From positions 4,908,001-4,972,000 of the forward strand of contig NC_053043.1 in the NCBI RefSeq assembly GCF_003473485.1: a DNA stretch of 64,000 nucleotides. The letters run 5' to 3'. The notes under the pieces are model-generated. The model was not told where the DNA came from and ran no database searches. It saw only the letters and a program-made list of their open reading frames with translations. Positions 11,418 to 24,739 of the stretch are shown piece after piece. A program made the position numbers and the translations under genes. Each line of letters opens with the position of its first letter. Within the stretch, counting starts at the first letter, position 1. The DNA is from Medicago truncatula. Its lineage: Eukaryota; Streptophyta; Magnoliopsida; Fabales; Fabaceae.

Positions 11418-13990
11418 TAATCTCACCAATAATTACAAAGCATTTTTAATATTAAAGGCCGATGCACATGCTCACTATAAGATGAAAGAGTGCTTGTATA
11501 GATACTATACCTAATAGACGCTGATTTTAATTTTTCCTTTCAATGGGTGTGTGAAATTGGTACCACTTCTTAATGGGTGACTATCTTTAAGGTACCCCAT
11601 TGTAGATACTTGAGAGTGAGAGAAAAGAGTAGTTGATTTGTGAACCGTTGTAATGTGAAGATGACAAGAGACGAATTGATGGGTACATATTAGGACTCTA
11701 ACCTTAAGAGAGAGTTCAAGGGGTGTAAATGGTTGCTATATTCGTTATCGTCTCGAATAATTTAGAGACTATATTTTAATCTTAAAAATTGAGTCTCTAA
11801 TGAAAAATAGGAGTATAAAATAATTTATTTAAATTATAAATATCTTCAAAAACTTATAAATAACATCAATAACATAAAAAAAATTATCCTTATAAATAAA
11901 AAAAATTAGAATTAAAAATATCCCATATTCTTGATAATTCTTTCTTGACTTGCAATGATTATGTTTCCTAATGCAAGATTATTGTATCCTCACAGTACAT
12001 TATTATAAGATCAACCTTCTTTCAAAAAAAAAATATATATATAAGATCCACCTTTGTTTTTTTACAAGATTATAAGATTCACTTTTGAATTTTGTCAAAA
12101 AAAAAAAAACTCACTTCTGAAAATTATTTACCCTTAATTTAAGATGATTTTTAAACTGCTAGTATATGTTTCTAACAAGAAAACAAAATTCACCCCTTAA
12201 AGAAAAACAAAATTTCATATTCATTGAATTTATATATTTAACTGATCATTGAGAAATACACATTTGTTTTCTCACTTGTGATTTCAATAATTGTAAAATA
12301 AACATATTTATAACAGATTAAAATTTTTTTTTTACAAAAACAAAACGATATTCATTCATTTAAATTGATAGAGTACATCAAATATAAATATTGCTAAAAA
12401 CGTAAAGGCTGAATCTACGAACAAACTCACAACATCCAAGTTAATAGCATACAACGACAAAATGTCTACAAATAATATGATAAAATCTAAGTCACCGAAA
12501 TATCCATGCTTCTGGATCTGCAACGTTGACACCCAAATCATCAGTTGAATTTGTAATTGACTGATGTCGATCTTTCAATATGAACCAAACGAACACCGCA
12601 ACAAGACACAAAATCAAACGTCGCACAAGACGACGAACAACACAACGCCACACTTTGACGACGAAATCACAAAAAACACAAAAGAAAAAACTTGATATAT
12701 GTGAAAACCACTTATTTAGATTGAAAAAAAAGATGTAAAGTGGTGATTATAGGTCAAAAAATGACATAAAACCACCACTCTTCAATAAACGAATGAGAAA
12801 GAAAGTTTAGAGAGAAGTTGAAGTTTCTCTTACTAAAAAACTACGGCTGCCGGCCGTTCCTATCAGGTTTCTATACTTATGGTAACAAATTTAATGTTTA
12901 AACTACTTTTTTTAATACCTGTAAATTTTGTTTGAGTTTTTTTTTTGTGGTCAAGATTGTTTGAGTTTTTATAATATGGAAATGAGGACTTATTTATGAA
13001 CATGCATACTTTTTTTGAATGAATATGAATATGTTACATGTATATAATGAAGAATGAAGAATTGATTGTTTGACATTTGGGAGTTTGGTCATGCACATGG
13101 TTGATGCTTGTTTTGTCGACCTTTTTCTCTTATCCTGCACAAGCACAAGTTAAGTTGTTTCCACGAGAAAGAGGATAATTGTTGAATTGTAGGCCAAATT
13201 GGAGCATGAGGCACGTAGTGTACAAGAGTCAAGAATGGCAGACAACAAGAATCAAAAGACCCAATCTTCGTGGGACATTCCCACACTCAGTGCCACTTCC
13301 CGCAATCAAAGGAATTATCTATACATATTATTTTTCTTTTGGTTTGAATAAATAATACCCCAACATAGAGTTCACATATTGTACATAGGGATTTTAAATT
13401 GTAAATTCAAATAAGCTTTTCCATATAAATCCTCCTTTTTGGTTTAAATATAAATAAAAAGTTAAATGCATGATACAAAAGTAGATGAAATGATCCTTCA
13501 AAAAAAAAAAAAAGTAGATGAAATGAAACCACTAGATTTTTTGCATTTGAATTAAACATATTTGACCTTTTGCTTATACTCCACTACCATCCCTTCAATT
13601 GCTCCAATTAATACTTATTTCTCTTTAGATTACTTTATAGTATCAAGACATTGCTTTATTATAGAATATACATGATGTTAAATGATATCCAAAATGATTG
13701 AACTAACATTTACTTTTTTTATAGATGAAAATTATGTGGAGCTCACAATTTTGTGTGAAATCCATTTATAATAGAACTCTTATATTTATACATATTCAAT
13801 TTTCATACACTTATTTACCACATCATTTTCTTTTTATATCTCTCTTCCTATCATATCATCTATTTATCATATCTAATACATGTTTTCCTTTATTTCTATC
13901 TCTTGCATGGTGTTAAATGGATAATGGATGTATACAAATAATTTCTCTTTTTAATATGTTGGAGTCATATTAATTTCACACGATGAGAGA
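11418..13990. other. Intergenic, unclassified AT-rich sequence
   Basis: No gene supported. The section 12330-12870 differs in base use from its surroundings (runs such as cgacgacgaacaacacaacg) and resembles a dispersed repeat of unknown class, but no ends are visible. A short tandem duplication of 'aaagtagatgaaatga' lies near 13480-13525. Confidence 0.35.
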
Positions 13991-14028
13991 ATGACCGTCA
14001 AAGCGAGTGTTAAAAAGAGAACAATGTT

Positions 14029-14244
14029 AACACTCCTCTACTAAAAAAATTGTCCTAAAATGTCTGACCATTTTCAATTTTTGATACAACATTAATTATT
14101 TGCGTCACTTTTAGTCATAAAGTAAAATAATATATATGGTAATGATACATACATTAGTAAAATAATTTTTTTCTCTCTTTTCATTTGCATATCTTTCTTA
14201 ATCTTTCTAATTTGGTCAAAAACAGTTTTTGAACGGAGGGAGTA
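14029..14244. mobile_element. Degenerate Stowaway-like MITE
   Basis: The right end ttttgaacggagggagta is clear. The left end (cactcctctactaaaaaaat) is only a weak match to its complement. The length fits the class. Confidence 0.4.
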
Positions 14245-16023
14245 AAATCAAACATGGAGGGTATTTTTTTTCAAATAGGTACTAGTAACGAACATGATAT
14301 GAATCGTTTTATGCAGTTTGGATTTGATACTTTGTTTTGAGGAAAAGTAGCCTCGGGATAATAACCCTGTCCATCTTTGTTTTATCTTTTCTTTTGAATA
14401 GAATAATCTATGCTTGTTTGTCCTAAAGTAAAATGATTGAGAATGATATGATGAGTAAAAATACTTCATGTTCTTTCCGTCTATTAAATATGAACGGTCC
14501 ACAATAATACCCTGCCTAATATATTAAAGACCTTTTCTTACCATCACTAACTGCCCTCATGTTCTCCACGCTACGTCCGTGACCTGACCACACCTTTACT
14601 TTTTTGTTGTTGGTAAACGACCATACCATCACTTTATATTCAATGCTTCTCAATAAAACAAACCATACCCTATACATTACAAGTTTAATACCTATGACAT
14701 AACATGTGTTAAAGTAAAAACATAATAACAACACAAGAATTTATATTTTTGTGTTTTTTTATCAACTGGATTGTTGGTCCAATTAATAAGAAGTTGATTT
14801 ATGTAAATAGATGCGTGAGTTCAACTTCCGCTGCTAACATTGGTGTGAAATATATAAGGACAACTGATTGTCAACGTTCACTTAATCTTGAGGTCTGCTT
14901 TACGCTTATGAGTTTGAGGACTAAAGTCACATAAACTGTACATATTTAGGCCTAAAAAGAGGCAATACAGAGTCAGAGTTTCACAAGTCAGTTTCAGTTA
15001 CTGCTTGAGTACCAGAAAATACATAGAAAACAAAACTTTAGTAGTAGAAGAAGAAATAACAAAAGCTTGTGTCTCTATCTATCTCCCTCAGCTTTTTATT
15101 GCCTTTTCTTTCATCCTACTCATTCTACGGCCATCATTTAACAACCAACCCGTTTATTGTGAGTCACATCCTTTTCTATAGACTATACTTAGCTGCTGGT
15201 AAACCTTCTTCACATGCTATGCTCTTTTCATCATTTTCTCCATTCATCTAACCAATTTTGCTTCATAAGAACATACTCTAGCTAGATACTGAGTTATTCA
15301 AGAGGTATGTTCTTTTTCATTATCAATATTGTATTTTTTTAGTATTATATCTTTGGTGGGTCCATGAAAATTTTGCATGTGATGTTGATGAACATGCTCA
15401 CTGGATTTTTGCACTATTTTATTCATTGATTGTGGATACTATTAGTGCATTTGCAATTTTTTTTTTATTGTTTTTTATATTATATAGTTTCTTTCAGGAG
15501 AGAAAATATAGGCTTTTGATGTATCCATTTAGCTTAAATCATGGCTTTTTATATCCAAAGTTTAACAACTTGTGATACTTCTAATTGAGCATACTGTGTC
15601 AGTTTAATTCTTCTCTTGTTATGGTCATTTCAGTGATTAATCAGTTCAAAAGTAGTGTTTATTTGTTCTGATTAGTTCAAGTCTTCTTGAATTGAGAAGC
15701 ATATGATTCACATTTTTTGTCCTTCAGGTGTTCAACTCAGTGGTAAGAGCTTGACGCAGTTCAAATTCCTTTAGACAGTTGTAAAATAATCATTAGTGCC
15801 ATTTTAATGAATAATATCTATTTAAACTGTTGATAATCAGTTCTTACATCCATTTTCTTTTTCAGGTTTTCAGGACTGAATAGGAAGTTTCATGCCTAAT
15901 TTTTTTTGGCCTTGGTGCTGAGAATTAGTATATGATATTGTTTTATAGAACTTTGAGCTTGTGATTGAGAGGGATTGCATTGAATTACATATACTAGTTG
16001 TTCAATTTTGGATTTGGAACAAG
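14245..16023 (+). other. Upstream region and 5' leader of the DUF688 gene
   Basis: 14245-15000 shows no gene. From about 15060 the sequence is pyrimidine-rich, like a plant leader. A 5'-UTR intron is likely: donor-like aagag|gtatgt near 15305 and acceptor-like ctttttcag| near 15866. The presumed intron contains a tRNA-like SINE fragment at about 15722-15800. Transcript ends cannot be fixed from sequence alone. Confidence 0.45.
15722..15800 (+). mobile_element. SINE fragment (second family)
   Basis: Box A-like tcaactcagtggtaagag and box B-like gttcaaattcc, followed by tttagacagttgtaaaataa. A relative with the same tail occurs in the MADS gene intron at about 30415-30515. Confidence 0.5.
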
Positions 16024-18569
16024 ATGTCTGAGAGAAAATTGAACATCAATGCTCCACTCATGTCTGTGAGACGAAATTCAGCTACATCCCCTTCGTTAAC
16101 TGAATCAAAGAGGAAGATATTAGAGAAACGCCACACTCTTGCAAGTTACAAATCAGAAATGACATTGGATCAAGTAACGGAACCTGTTGCAGTGCCTTTC
16201 AATTGGGAGCATATACCTGGAAAATGTAAAGGTAATAATGGATCTGAAGTACTTCAAATTCCTCCTAAGAACCCTTCATTCACTCCAATTCCTAGGCTTC
16301 CTCCTGGAAAATCAGTCAAATCTGCCACACAGCCAATGGTAAAGGAATCCAATGTTGCAAATAGATTCACTTCTTCAAACAAATCGAAGTCTTTCACCGG
16401 CAACATGGTTAAAACAGATTGTGATAGAGAAAGAGAAAAGGAAAAAGAAACTGAGAAGAAAATTGTGAGTAGAAGGTCTAATGTTAAGGAAGTGGAGAAT
16501 GATGATGCTTATTCAGATGCAGTTGAGTCACTGTCACATTTAACAGAATCATTCTCTTTGAACTGTAGTGTGAGTGGTGTAAGTGGATTAGATAACTTGG
16601 AAGCTAAGAAGTTTGGAACATTTTCTACAGATCAACAAACAAGAGACTTCATGATGAACCGTTTCTTGCCGGCCGCGAAGGCTATGACAATACAACCTTC
16701 TCAATATTCTTCAAAAAAGCCATCTGTATTAGTGGAACAGCAACCTAGAGATGTTAACAAGTTGGTTCAGAATGCAAAGAAGCCATTGGTAACTGATATT
16801 ATACCGTATACTGGGGAATGTCAAGAGGAAGAAAGTGAAGACGAAGGCGATGTTTATGACAATGATAATTCTGATAGTGTCTTGGGTAAAGGATGTGGCT
16901 TGTTACCTAATTTACATGTTAGGAATTCATTACCTTCGTTAAATTCTGTGGCTGGGATGAAAGTGAAGAACCAAGTTACCTTGCCTTCTTCTGCTTGTGA
17001 GGTTGTAAAACCTAACAAAAGATCTAGTATTAGATCTTTTAGTCCAATTCCAGCTGTAAAGAAGGTAAAAAAGGTCATTTAGCGTATGTTTGATTTCACA
17101 TTTGGATGAGCCAAAAATTGTTACAAGAGGTGTGATTTTGACATGTTTGTATGTTTTCGAGTAGAATTGATTTTGCCTTCCGAATTTATTCTAACTTAAA
17201 GCTAAAATTTGTAGATTTGGCTTCTACAATTGATTTTCAGCCTTAACTTTATTGTTCAATCCACTTTAACATGAATGTATCCAAACATAAATCACTTTAC
17301 ATGAAACTCACTTTTATTCAGACTAAATTTTAGAAAATCTATTTTTGTCACAACAGAACCAAACAAATCCTTTAATCCTTTTTTGTTAATCAACATCCTC
17401 ATGAATGAACGTGTATTCGACATATTTACTCACAATGATGGTGAATCTTTGATGCAGGCTTGGGAAGCGATTCACAGGAACAAGTCAAGTACTGCAGCTG
17501 CATCACCTGAGACACAAGAAGGAAAGAAGAGATGGAGCAGTGAATCAAACAGGTTTGCTTATTCAGGTGAGTTGCTTCCAGGTAGACTCTCTCCCTTCCG
17601 GCGTTCAAGAGCAGCCGCTGCCGGTATATCTCCCTGTAGAAGTAGACAACAATCTCCCTTTCGCGGCACAAAGTTGCTCGGTGATTCTAATGAGGCTGAA
17701 ACCAATAAATCTTGCAATTTGAAGTTCCACAGCTCAGGACTTGGAAAAATTCAAGGAGTTCCAAACCAAGGAGCCAAAAGAAGTTCATATTCAGGAAGTT
17801 TGGCAATGGAAAAGACATTGTACATAGATAGTTCAAGTACTGTCAAATTATCATCTTCAAATTTAAGTTCTATAGATATCAAAAAGAGGATAGATACTAT
17901 GACTGCAGAATTGGACAAAAGACGAGGGAAAGAACGTAATTCTAGCATAGAAACTTCTCAAAACATAAAACATGTAGAAGCTTTGGATTTGGAAGAAAAA
18001 GTCACATTGGATTATGAAATATTAAGTTCTTTAGGTGGCAATTCTACAACTTTATCTGGTATGCTACATCATATAGACAAAGAATATGAAGATGAAGTAA
18101 TGAAAAATGATGAAGTTATTAACTGCGAACTCGTGTCAGTGCAACCAGTGCAAAAGACATTTTCTGAAGATTCAGATACCAACAACAAGCAAATTGTGTT
18201 AGCTAATGGTTCTCCACTTCAACCACCATTGCCAAAATCACCTTCTGAGTCTTGGCTTTGGCGCGCCCTGCCTATAAATTCCCTCAAGAATTCTTTCATG
18301 CATTCAAATCAAGGGACTCAATCTCATCCTAAAAGAAATGATTCTAATATATCATCAAGCAATGTCAAGTGGGAAACAATAGTGAAAACTTCAAATTTGC
18401 AGCATGGTCATGTTCGCTATTCTCAGGTAACCTTTTTAATTCCTTTGTCCATAATTTTGCCTACATAAGACTACATCAACTCAACTATGGTAGTGACTAA
18501 CATGAAAATTCACATTTGCTTTTCTTGCAGGAACTACAGGCTGGTAAGTCGCAGCATTCAAAATATTAG
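16024..18569 (+). CDS. DUF688 family protein, 3 coding exons
   Basis: Coding exons 16024-17064, 17458-18426 and 18531-18569 (all phase 0) give 682 residues. The start is ATG at 16024 (MSERKLNINAPLMSVRRNS); the open frame extends upstream to 15961 but has no ATG there. The block EPVAVPFNWEHIPGKCK near the N terminus and the C-terminal HVRYSQEL are hallmarks of the plant DUF688 family, whose molecular role is unknown. The rest is low-complexity and Ser/Lys/Glu-rich, probably disordered, with a basic RRS-rich stretch at the start of exon 2 (RLSPFRRSRAAAAG). Intron 1 contains a MITE. Part of exon 2 and the 3' region is duplicated at 24466-24735 and 26883-26957. No enzyme motif seen. Confidence 0.85.
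17083..17370 (-). mobile_element. MITE in the DUF688 gene intron
   Basis: Runs from 'atgtttgatttcaca' to 'cagaaccaaacaaa'. On the - strand it aligns with the element in the PEX7 intron (2441-2712), for example at gtgatttatgtttggataca and acaaacatgtcaaaatca. Non-coding. Confidence 0.6.
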
Positions 18570-20137
18570 AGATGAAACTGAGTGACTTTACTAGCATGTT
18601 TTGGTCCAAGTTTTTTGTCTCCTTGTTTTTTCACCATGCATATGGTATGAATTCCTAGCTTATGGAATTTTAGCTTTTATAGCATTGGTAAAAATATAGT
18701 ATGATTGATTAGATTTTTACATTATTGAACATCTTTCATCCCAAAAGAAAAGGTTGGATTCATATTAATATCATCCAATCTTGAGGAATCAGCTTTTTTA
18801 TAGCAAAATGATACAATACAAGTGATCACTGTTTTTCACGTTTTATTGATTTTTTCCCTATTTGATACTCATAATGAAGGCTCGGAATCTTATGTCCAAG
18901 TATGTAAATCAGATTATTCTGAATTGAGATGAAATATGAAATTCTCATGTTGGTAAACCTAGCACAACATCTGGACTAATAATTGTCACCCGCTTGCAGC
19001 CATGATATATTTTTGTAATCTATATATAGTATATTCCTTGGTGATTTTGTTAATCGATTATGCTTTTTTATGCTATGAAATTTAGAACATTTGATTTACT
19101 TTAAGCTGTCATTGCCAAAAGAATAGAATCACAAACTACTTCATCACAACAATCATGCGAAAATAGATGAAATAATATCATATGTCAAATACTCGATCAA
19201 TTCTAACATCTCTCCTTAGATCGCGGCACAAAAAGATGTTATAATTACATGTTCACACATTAATTCATCCATTTTCTTCACTGACAGATCTCATAGACAG
19301 GCTTGGTTTTAACGGTATTCAATATTGCATTTAAAAACCCTTGTATTACACACATTAATCGATCTCGATTATCATTGTTAATTTTGGGCTAACACAGAAA
19401 TAGTAGGCGCAAAACCAAACATATACTTTCCTTTACAAATCTAGCAAAAGGGAAATGAGTGTGTGGGGTAGATGCAGAATATGAATCAGGATAATGATGG
19501 TAGGGGACCAATTAGTAACATGAAAATGGAGATAGAGATACAGATAAACCATGAAATTGTTGAAATGGGGACCTAGTGATAATATATTGGATTGGCTGGG
19601 CCAAAATGTCTGTGACAACTGACAAATTTTTCTTTTAATATATTCCCTCATTTTGGAGCAAAATATTCTTATCTATCAAGTCACCAAAACTTTCAAAAAC
19701 TAAAGTTCAATCAAGAGATTATCTACACAACCAAAATAGTTGAACGTATTTTGATGTATCATCTATTTTATCACGGAAATGCTACTTCGCGCTAAACAAA
19801 ACCTCACGGGAACATCATGATGCTGAATTGTAACTGTAGCGTGATTCGTTTTTATATTTACTACCTGACATGTTTTCTGATAAATCAATGATCCAACGCT
19901 CATAAACCGTTCTTGATAGATTTGCGATAAATGGCAAGATCCTAACTTACATTTTTCATGATGCTAAAATATTTTTCGGGAGATTAATCATTTCCCATAA
20001 AATATTGAATTGGTTCAATTGGATACTTAACTTATAAATGGTAAGATCTACTTTCATTTCAATTATTTACTAAGATGAAATGCTCATTATCTAGTTACTT
20101 AGTTATTACAAAGTTCTTCAAATCTTTAGCCAAATCA
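18570..20137. other. DUF688 3' flank and intergenic region
   Basis: Holds the 3' UTR of the DUF688 gene and about 1 kb of AT-rich sequence with no supportable gene. A piece at 18889-18960 is the parent of the duplicated fragment at 26883. Confidence 0.4.
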
Positions 20138-23100
20138 CTAATGGAAAACATTCTTGAAACACCTTGAGAAGCAATAAAATATACACAAATCAACATAACG
20201 AAACCAAACCCTACACCAATGAGAATTAACCCAAAGAATTACTGCTAACCCAATGACAACTGTAACATAAGATGCAACACAACTCCAATAGAAGGACTCC
20301 ATATCAATTGCGGTCTGATGTTGCGTTGTCGATGCTGGTGGAAAAATGGAGGTATGATTGCAGGTTATATTGATAACAGATCCACAAAGATCTGAATTAC
20401 CTCTATAGTTGTTCTCATCAAAGTTTGCAAACTGCATTGTGGTTGGAACTCTACCAGAGAATTTGTTATATGAGACATTGAATATAGCTAAAGAGTATAA
20501 ATTAGTCAGGTTTTGAGGTAAGGCACCACTCAAATTATTGTAAGAAAGGTCTAAACTCTCAATATTTATCAAATTGGGAAAGGTTCCTGGTATCGATCCT
20601 GAGAATCGATTGTGCGAAAGATTCAAGGCTTTAATATCTCTTAGTTCTCCGATCTCTGGGGGAATACTACCACTCAAATTATTACTTGATAAATCCAATC
20701 CAGTCATTAAGTTCAAGTTATTACCCTTGTAAGAGAGATAATAACTCTTTGTTCTGAACTCAATTTCTACTATTTCATAAGATATCATGTATTCATCAGC
20801 AATAGGATGGTTCAAGCTCAAAGAGGAGTTATAGAAAATGTCGAAAGTATTTCCAGGGGTGAACCAAATATCATCCACTAAAAAAATGTATGATGTTGCA
20901 GTATTTCCATAATACTGAATTTTATCCTTTGAGTCATTATCATTCTGCACTGCTCTTCCTCCTACTGCAGTAGTTTGAAACTCTACCATTTTAAATGATA
21001 TATTCTTAATGCATGGAGGTATTGTTTCATTAATCCAATTATGTGAGAGATCCATAATTCTGACATGTTCAAGTTCACACACATAGATAGGAATTGGACC
21101 TGTTAATTTATTCCCTGCCAGTAAAAGAACTCTTAACTTTGAGAGCCTGTTGATCCACTGTGGAATATTTCCAAAAAAATTGTTGTCCCTCAGGTCTAGT
21201 GATGTTAATTTTGTTAGTTGAGAAAAAGCATATGGTATATTACCTTGGAGAGCATTCTTTTGCAAGTATAAGAACTTCATGTATTTGAAGTTCTTAAAGC
21301 AATAAGGTAAAAAATCTGATAGATTGTTTTCAGAAAGATCCAAATAGCTAAGGGAAATTAGGTTGCAAAGCTCATTTGGGATTTCACCTTGTAAACGATT
21401 CTTTGACAATGAAAGTACACTTAGTTTTGTGAATCTTCCAATCCATCTTGGAATCCTGCCAGATAACATATTGTTTGATATGTCCAAGGAAAACAAAGAA
21501 GAATTGTTTGACACTCCATCTTCAATTACTCCACTAAAGGAGTTATTGTTCAAATACAACCAATTTAATCTTGTTAAGTTTGAAAGTAATGGAACAAGTC
21601 CATGGAAACTATTGTGAGATAGCCTCAGAAGTCTCAATGAGGTCAAATTGGAGATCAAATGGCTACTAAGCTCTCCAGAGAAGTTGTTATTGGATAAGTC
21701 CAAAGTCCTTATTGTTTGCATTTCACCAATGGATGATGGAAGAATTCCCTCAAAACTATTCTTAGATAGGTTTACATAATAAAGATTTGGAAATATCTTA
21801 CCTATATCCTCTTGTAGTTGACCACCAATCTTGTTATTTGAAATTTGTAGGTCCAATAAACCATGTTTGAAAGTTGGAAGCTCAAGAGTTCCTGTGAATG
21901 AGTTATTCATCAAGTATAAGGTCTCCAACTTTGTGTTATTTTCCAATATCCAAGAGGGAAAATTCCCTGATAGCTTGTTATGAGAAAGGTCAAGTAGTTG
22001 CAGCTCATGCTGATAAAGTAGAAAAGTAGGAAAAGTTCCATCTCTCTTTGAATTTAGAAAGCAATTTCTAAGTTGGAGAACTTTTAATTGAAAAGTAGGG
22101 TGCCATGATGGACTTTCTTCAGTTTCCACATACAAGTTATTTGTTTTTGGTGACAGAAGGAAAACTTCAAGTTTAGAATGATTATTCAAAGAACTAAATG
22201 AGAAAATTCCATCAAAGTTGGTATCAAAGAGAGATAGATATTCAAGAGACTTGAGACTAATGATGAAAGATGGAATGTTTCCAACAAAATTATTTGAGGA
22301 TAAATCAAGTACTCTGAGGCTTGTCAAGTTTCTAAGGCATTGAGGAAAATAACCACTCATTCCATTTCTGCTGAGGTCAAGTTCCTGCAGATTCTTCATT
22401 CCACATAATCCTGTCAATATTATTTTGTTTTCAGTGAGACGACGGTTCACATTCTAAAATCATCGAATTTCCTAAATGATTATGAATTTTCTTGATCCTA
22501 TTAATCTGTTTGGATCAATCAATTTAATTCTTGAAATTGTCTCGGAAGACTAATGTGATTGAGAATCTTCGGATCATTTTGTGAATTCATTAATTTCAAG
22601 GACCAAATTGTCTGGAGAATACAATTTCTAGAATTAAACAGCTAATAATTTACTCTATATTTTATTTAATTACTAATAAAAGTAGAAACAATTCTGCATA
22701 GAACCAAAAACTGTCTAATAGACGACGAGGGTCTAGTGCAACTGTGCAAGTGGTTGGTGTGTAGTGTGTGACAGTGTTGTAAATCCATCCCGGAATACCA
22801 AATTTGATTCATGATAATTAAAAAAAAAAGTCTAATATAAAGTTACCTTCAATTTCAACCCAACCATCAAAATAGTTAGCTGATAAGTCAAGATGAACTA
22901 AATGGTTGAAAGGAAGAAAATATGAAAAGTTGAAGATCCAAAGATAAGTTGTATTGGTTGGAATTGTAACTCCTCCAAGCAAGAGATCCATAACATGTCC
23001 TGTGGTATGGTTGCACTTGACACGCTCCCATGAGCAACAATCAACATCACTCTTATCCCATGATGTAAGATTATTGTATTTACTAGTGCTGTTTGAAATC

Positions 23101-23234
23101 AAGAAGGTTTTAAGATCCAATAAACCCAGCTTTTCTTTCTCTAAACACCCTTCTAACTCCTTGACAAGAAACAAAACAACAACAACAACAACAATCCATA
23201 AGCACAAGTGGTTTTTGACAAAGACTCTCTCCAT
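20138..23234 (-). CDS. LRR receptor-like protein (RLP), 2 exons, N-terminal LRRs missing
   Basis: Exon 1 is 23234-22847 and exon 2 is 22410-20138 (phase 1 junction, G|GA), giving 886 residues. Order: signal peptide with a run of six valines (encoded by a GTT-type repeat); LRRNT cap with paired cysteines (DVDCCSWERVKC); one LRR; then from GLCGMKNLQELDLSRN about twenty extracellular LRRs with many N-glycosylation sites; an island domain around YYGNTATSYIFLVDD; a C-terminal cap; one transmembrane helix (about 841-861); and a tail of about 28 residues with no kinase. RLPs of this kind sit at the plasma membrane and signal through partner kinases (SOBIR1, BAK1) in immunity or development. Related RLPs usually have several more LRRs between the cap and GLCG; here the 436-bp intron holds none. 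The frame is intact, so it may be functional. Ligand unknown. Confidence 0.85.
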
Positions 23235-24029
23235 TTAGTTATGCTTACTATATTAGTAAACTTTGTTCTATATATTATCTTCTTATGTGACAAAGAATGG
23301 ATCATATATACAGTACTAACTGGTGAGAGAAAGAATGGTACCATAACTCATGCATTTCTTCGAAATTTCCATACAATTCCACCTAATCAATTGTATAATA
23401 CTTTTTGAGTAGCATATAGGGGTTGATTTTTACTTTGTTTAAATGTACTACTCAATAAAAGTTTGGAAGCTTAGCCGATTTGTTTTGATTGTAGCGTGTC
23501 ACTACCGCGTTTCTTTACTTGTGTGAAAGCATAAACTATAAAGTGCTGGTTTGACAACACGTTTACCGTGGCCAAACCTCGTTTGCTTTTTCAAACGCCG
23601 TTTTCAGATTTTCTATCTTATTTGGATGAATGAAAAATACTTCCAAAAAAACTTGGTTTTGATCTCAAAACGCCAAACCAAAAACACACAAAGAGATTTC
23701 TTTTTCATGTTGAAACAAATAATTCAACACATTTGGTGCAATACAAGGTAAAGACAATGACAACTTTAAAGATAAGGACTTCATTTGCAAGAATATCTAC
23801 CGCTCTTTGACTATAAAGTAGGAAACAGAGAAATTCTAAGGGCCGCAAAGTTTTCACACTAGTAAATTAAATGAAAACATAATGACTGATAATAATTTGA
23901 CAAGTATATCAAGTTGCATGTGTAATAATAGTAAGATCATGTCTATAGAGATATTTTGTTTTACTTCCTCTGCACTTAAATATAAGCACATATTTTTATT
24001 TTTTTTTCACTCTTATTAAGAAAAGTCGG
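23235..24029. other. Region upstream of the RLP gene
   Basis: Should contain the RLP promoter (- strand). AT-rich; no coding signal beyond short spurious ORFs. A fragment with Stowaway-like sequence (cacttaaatataagcacata) begins near 23970 and appears to be the host of the next element. Confidence 0.4.
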
Positions 24030-24037
24030 TAATGTAG

Positions 24038-24390
24038 TCAGCGGCGGAGGACAATATGGGCCACGGCCATCCCCAAAAAGATTTAATTTTTTTCTAGAGG
24101 GAAATTATTAAAATACCCTTAGCTTGATTTTTTTTCTTTCCAACTGGTTCACCCAACCTCTTCACTTCCTCTGTTAGATAACTAAACTTCTCATTCTCTT
24201 ATTTGTTATTATTGTTTGTTGAATAGGCTTAATTGAAAAGATCGTGTTTGGTTGTAATTAAGAGGAATAAAATTTACTTTACGATTGAACAACTTTGTGC
24301 TTAACGTTTATTACAACATAAATTTTATGTTTATTATATTAGAGTTAATTTTGTTAGCCCATCCAGAGATATTTTCTGGCTCCGCTACTT
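24038..24390. mobile_element. hAT-like non-autonomous element with 8-bp TSD
   Basis: Ends tcagcggcggag...ctccgctact are partly inverted. Flanks are TAATGTAG (24030-24037) and TAATGTAA (24391-24398), an 8-bp duplication with one mismatch. No transposase. Confidence 0.6.
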
Positions 24391-24465
24391 AATGTAATTA
24401 ATGTATCGATTTTATGTATGAATATACCTAACATACTTATAACTTCTCTTAAGATTTCTTCCACG

Positions 24466-24735
24466 AATTAAAATCAAGGGGCTCAATCTCATGCTAAAAG
24501 AAATGATTCTAATACATCATCAATCAATGTGAAATGGGAAACAATAGTGAAAACTTCAAATTTGCAGCATGGTCATGTTCGCTATTCGCAAGTAACTTTT
24601 TTAATTCCTATTGTCCATAATTTTGCCTATGTGAGACTATATCAACAGTTGATTAAAATTCCTGTAGGAATGAATAATGATAACGTAAACTTGGTGCAGT
24701 TGATCAACTCAACTATGGTAGTGACTAACATGAAG
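24466..24735 (+). pseudogene. Duplicated fragment of the DUF688 gene (exon 2 end plus intron)
   Basis: Matches 18303-18512: the end of coding exon 2 (KWETIVKTSNLQHGHVRYSQ is conserved in frame) and the following intron, up to 'atggtagtgactaacatgaa'. The original donor tcag|gtaac is changed to gcaagtaac, so the splice site is damaged. About 60 bp absent from the parent lies inside the copied intron. It has no start and no continuation, so it is not an independent gene. Confidence 0.9.
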
Positions 24736-24739
24736 GAAT

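Noticed and set aside
15961-16023. Upstream extension of the DUF688 protein
   Set aside because: It begins with GTG, no ATG, and the family start MSERK is at 16024.
20138-23234. LRR receptor kinase
   Set aside because: After the single transmembrane helix only about 28 residues follow before a stop; no kinase domain on that strand nearby.
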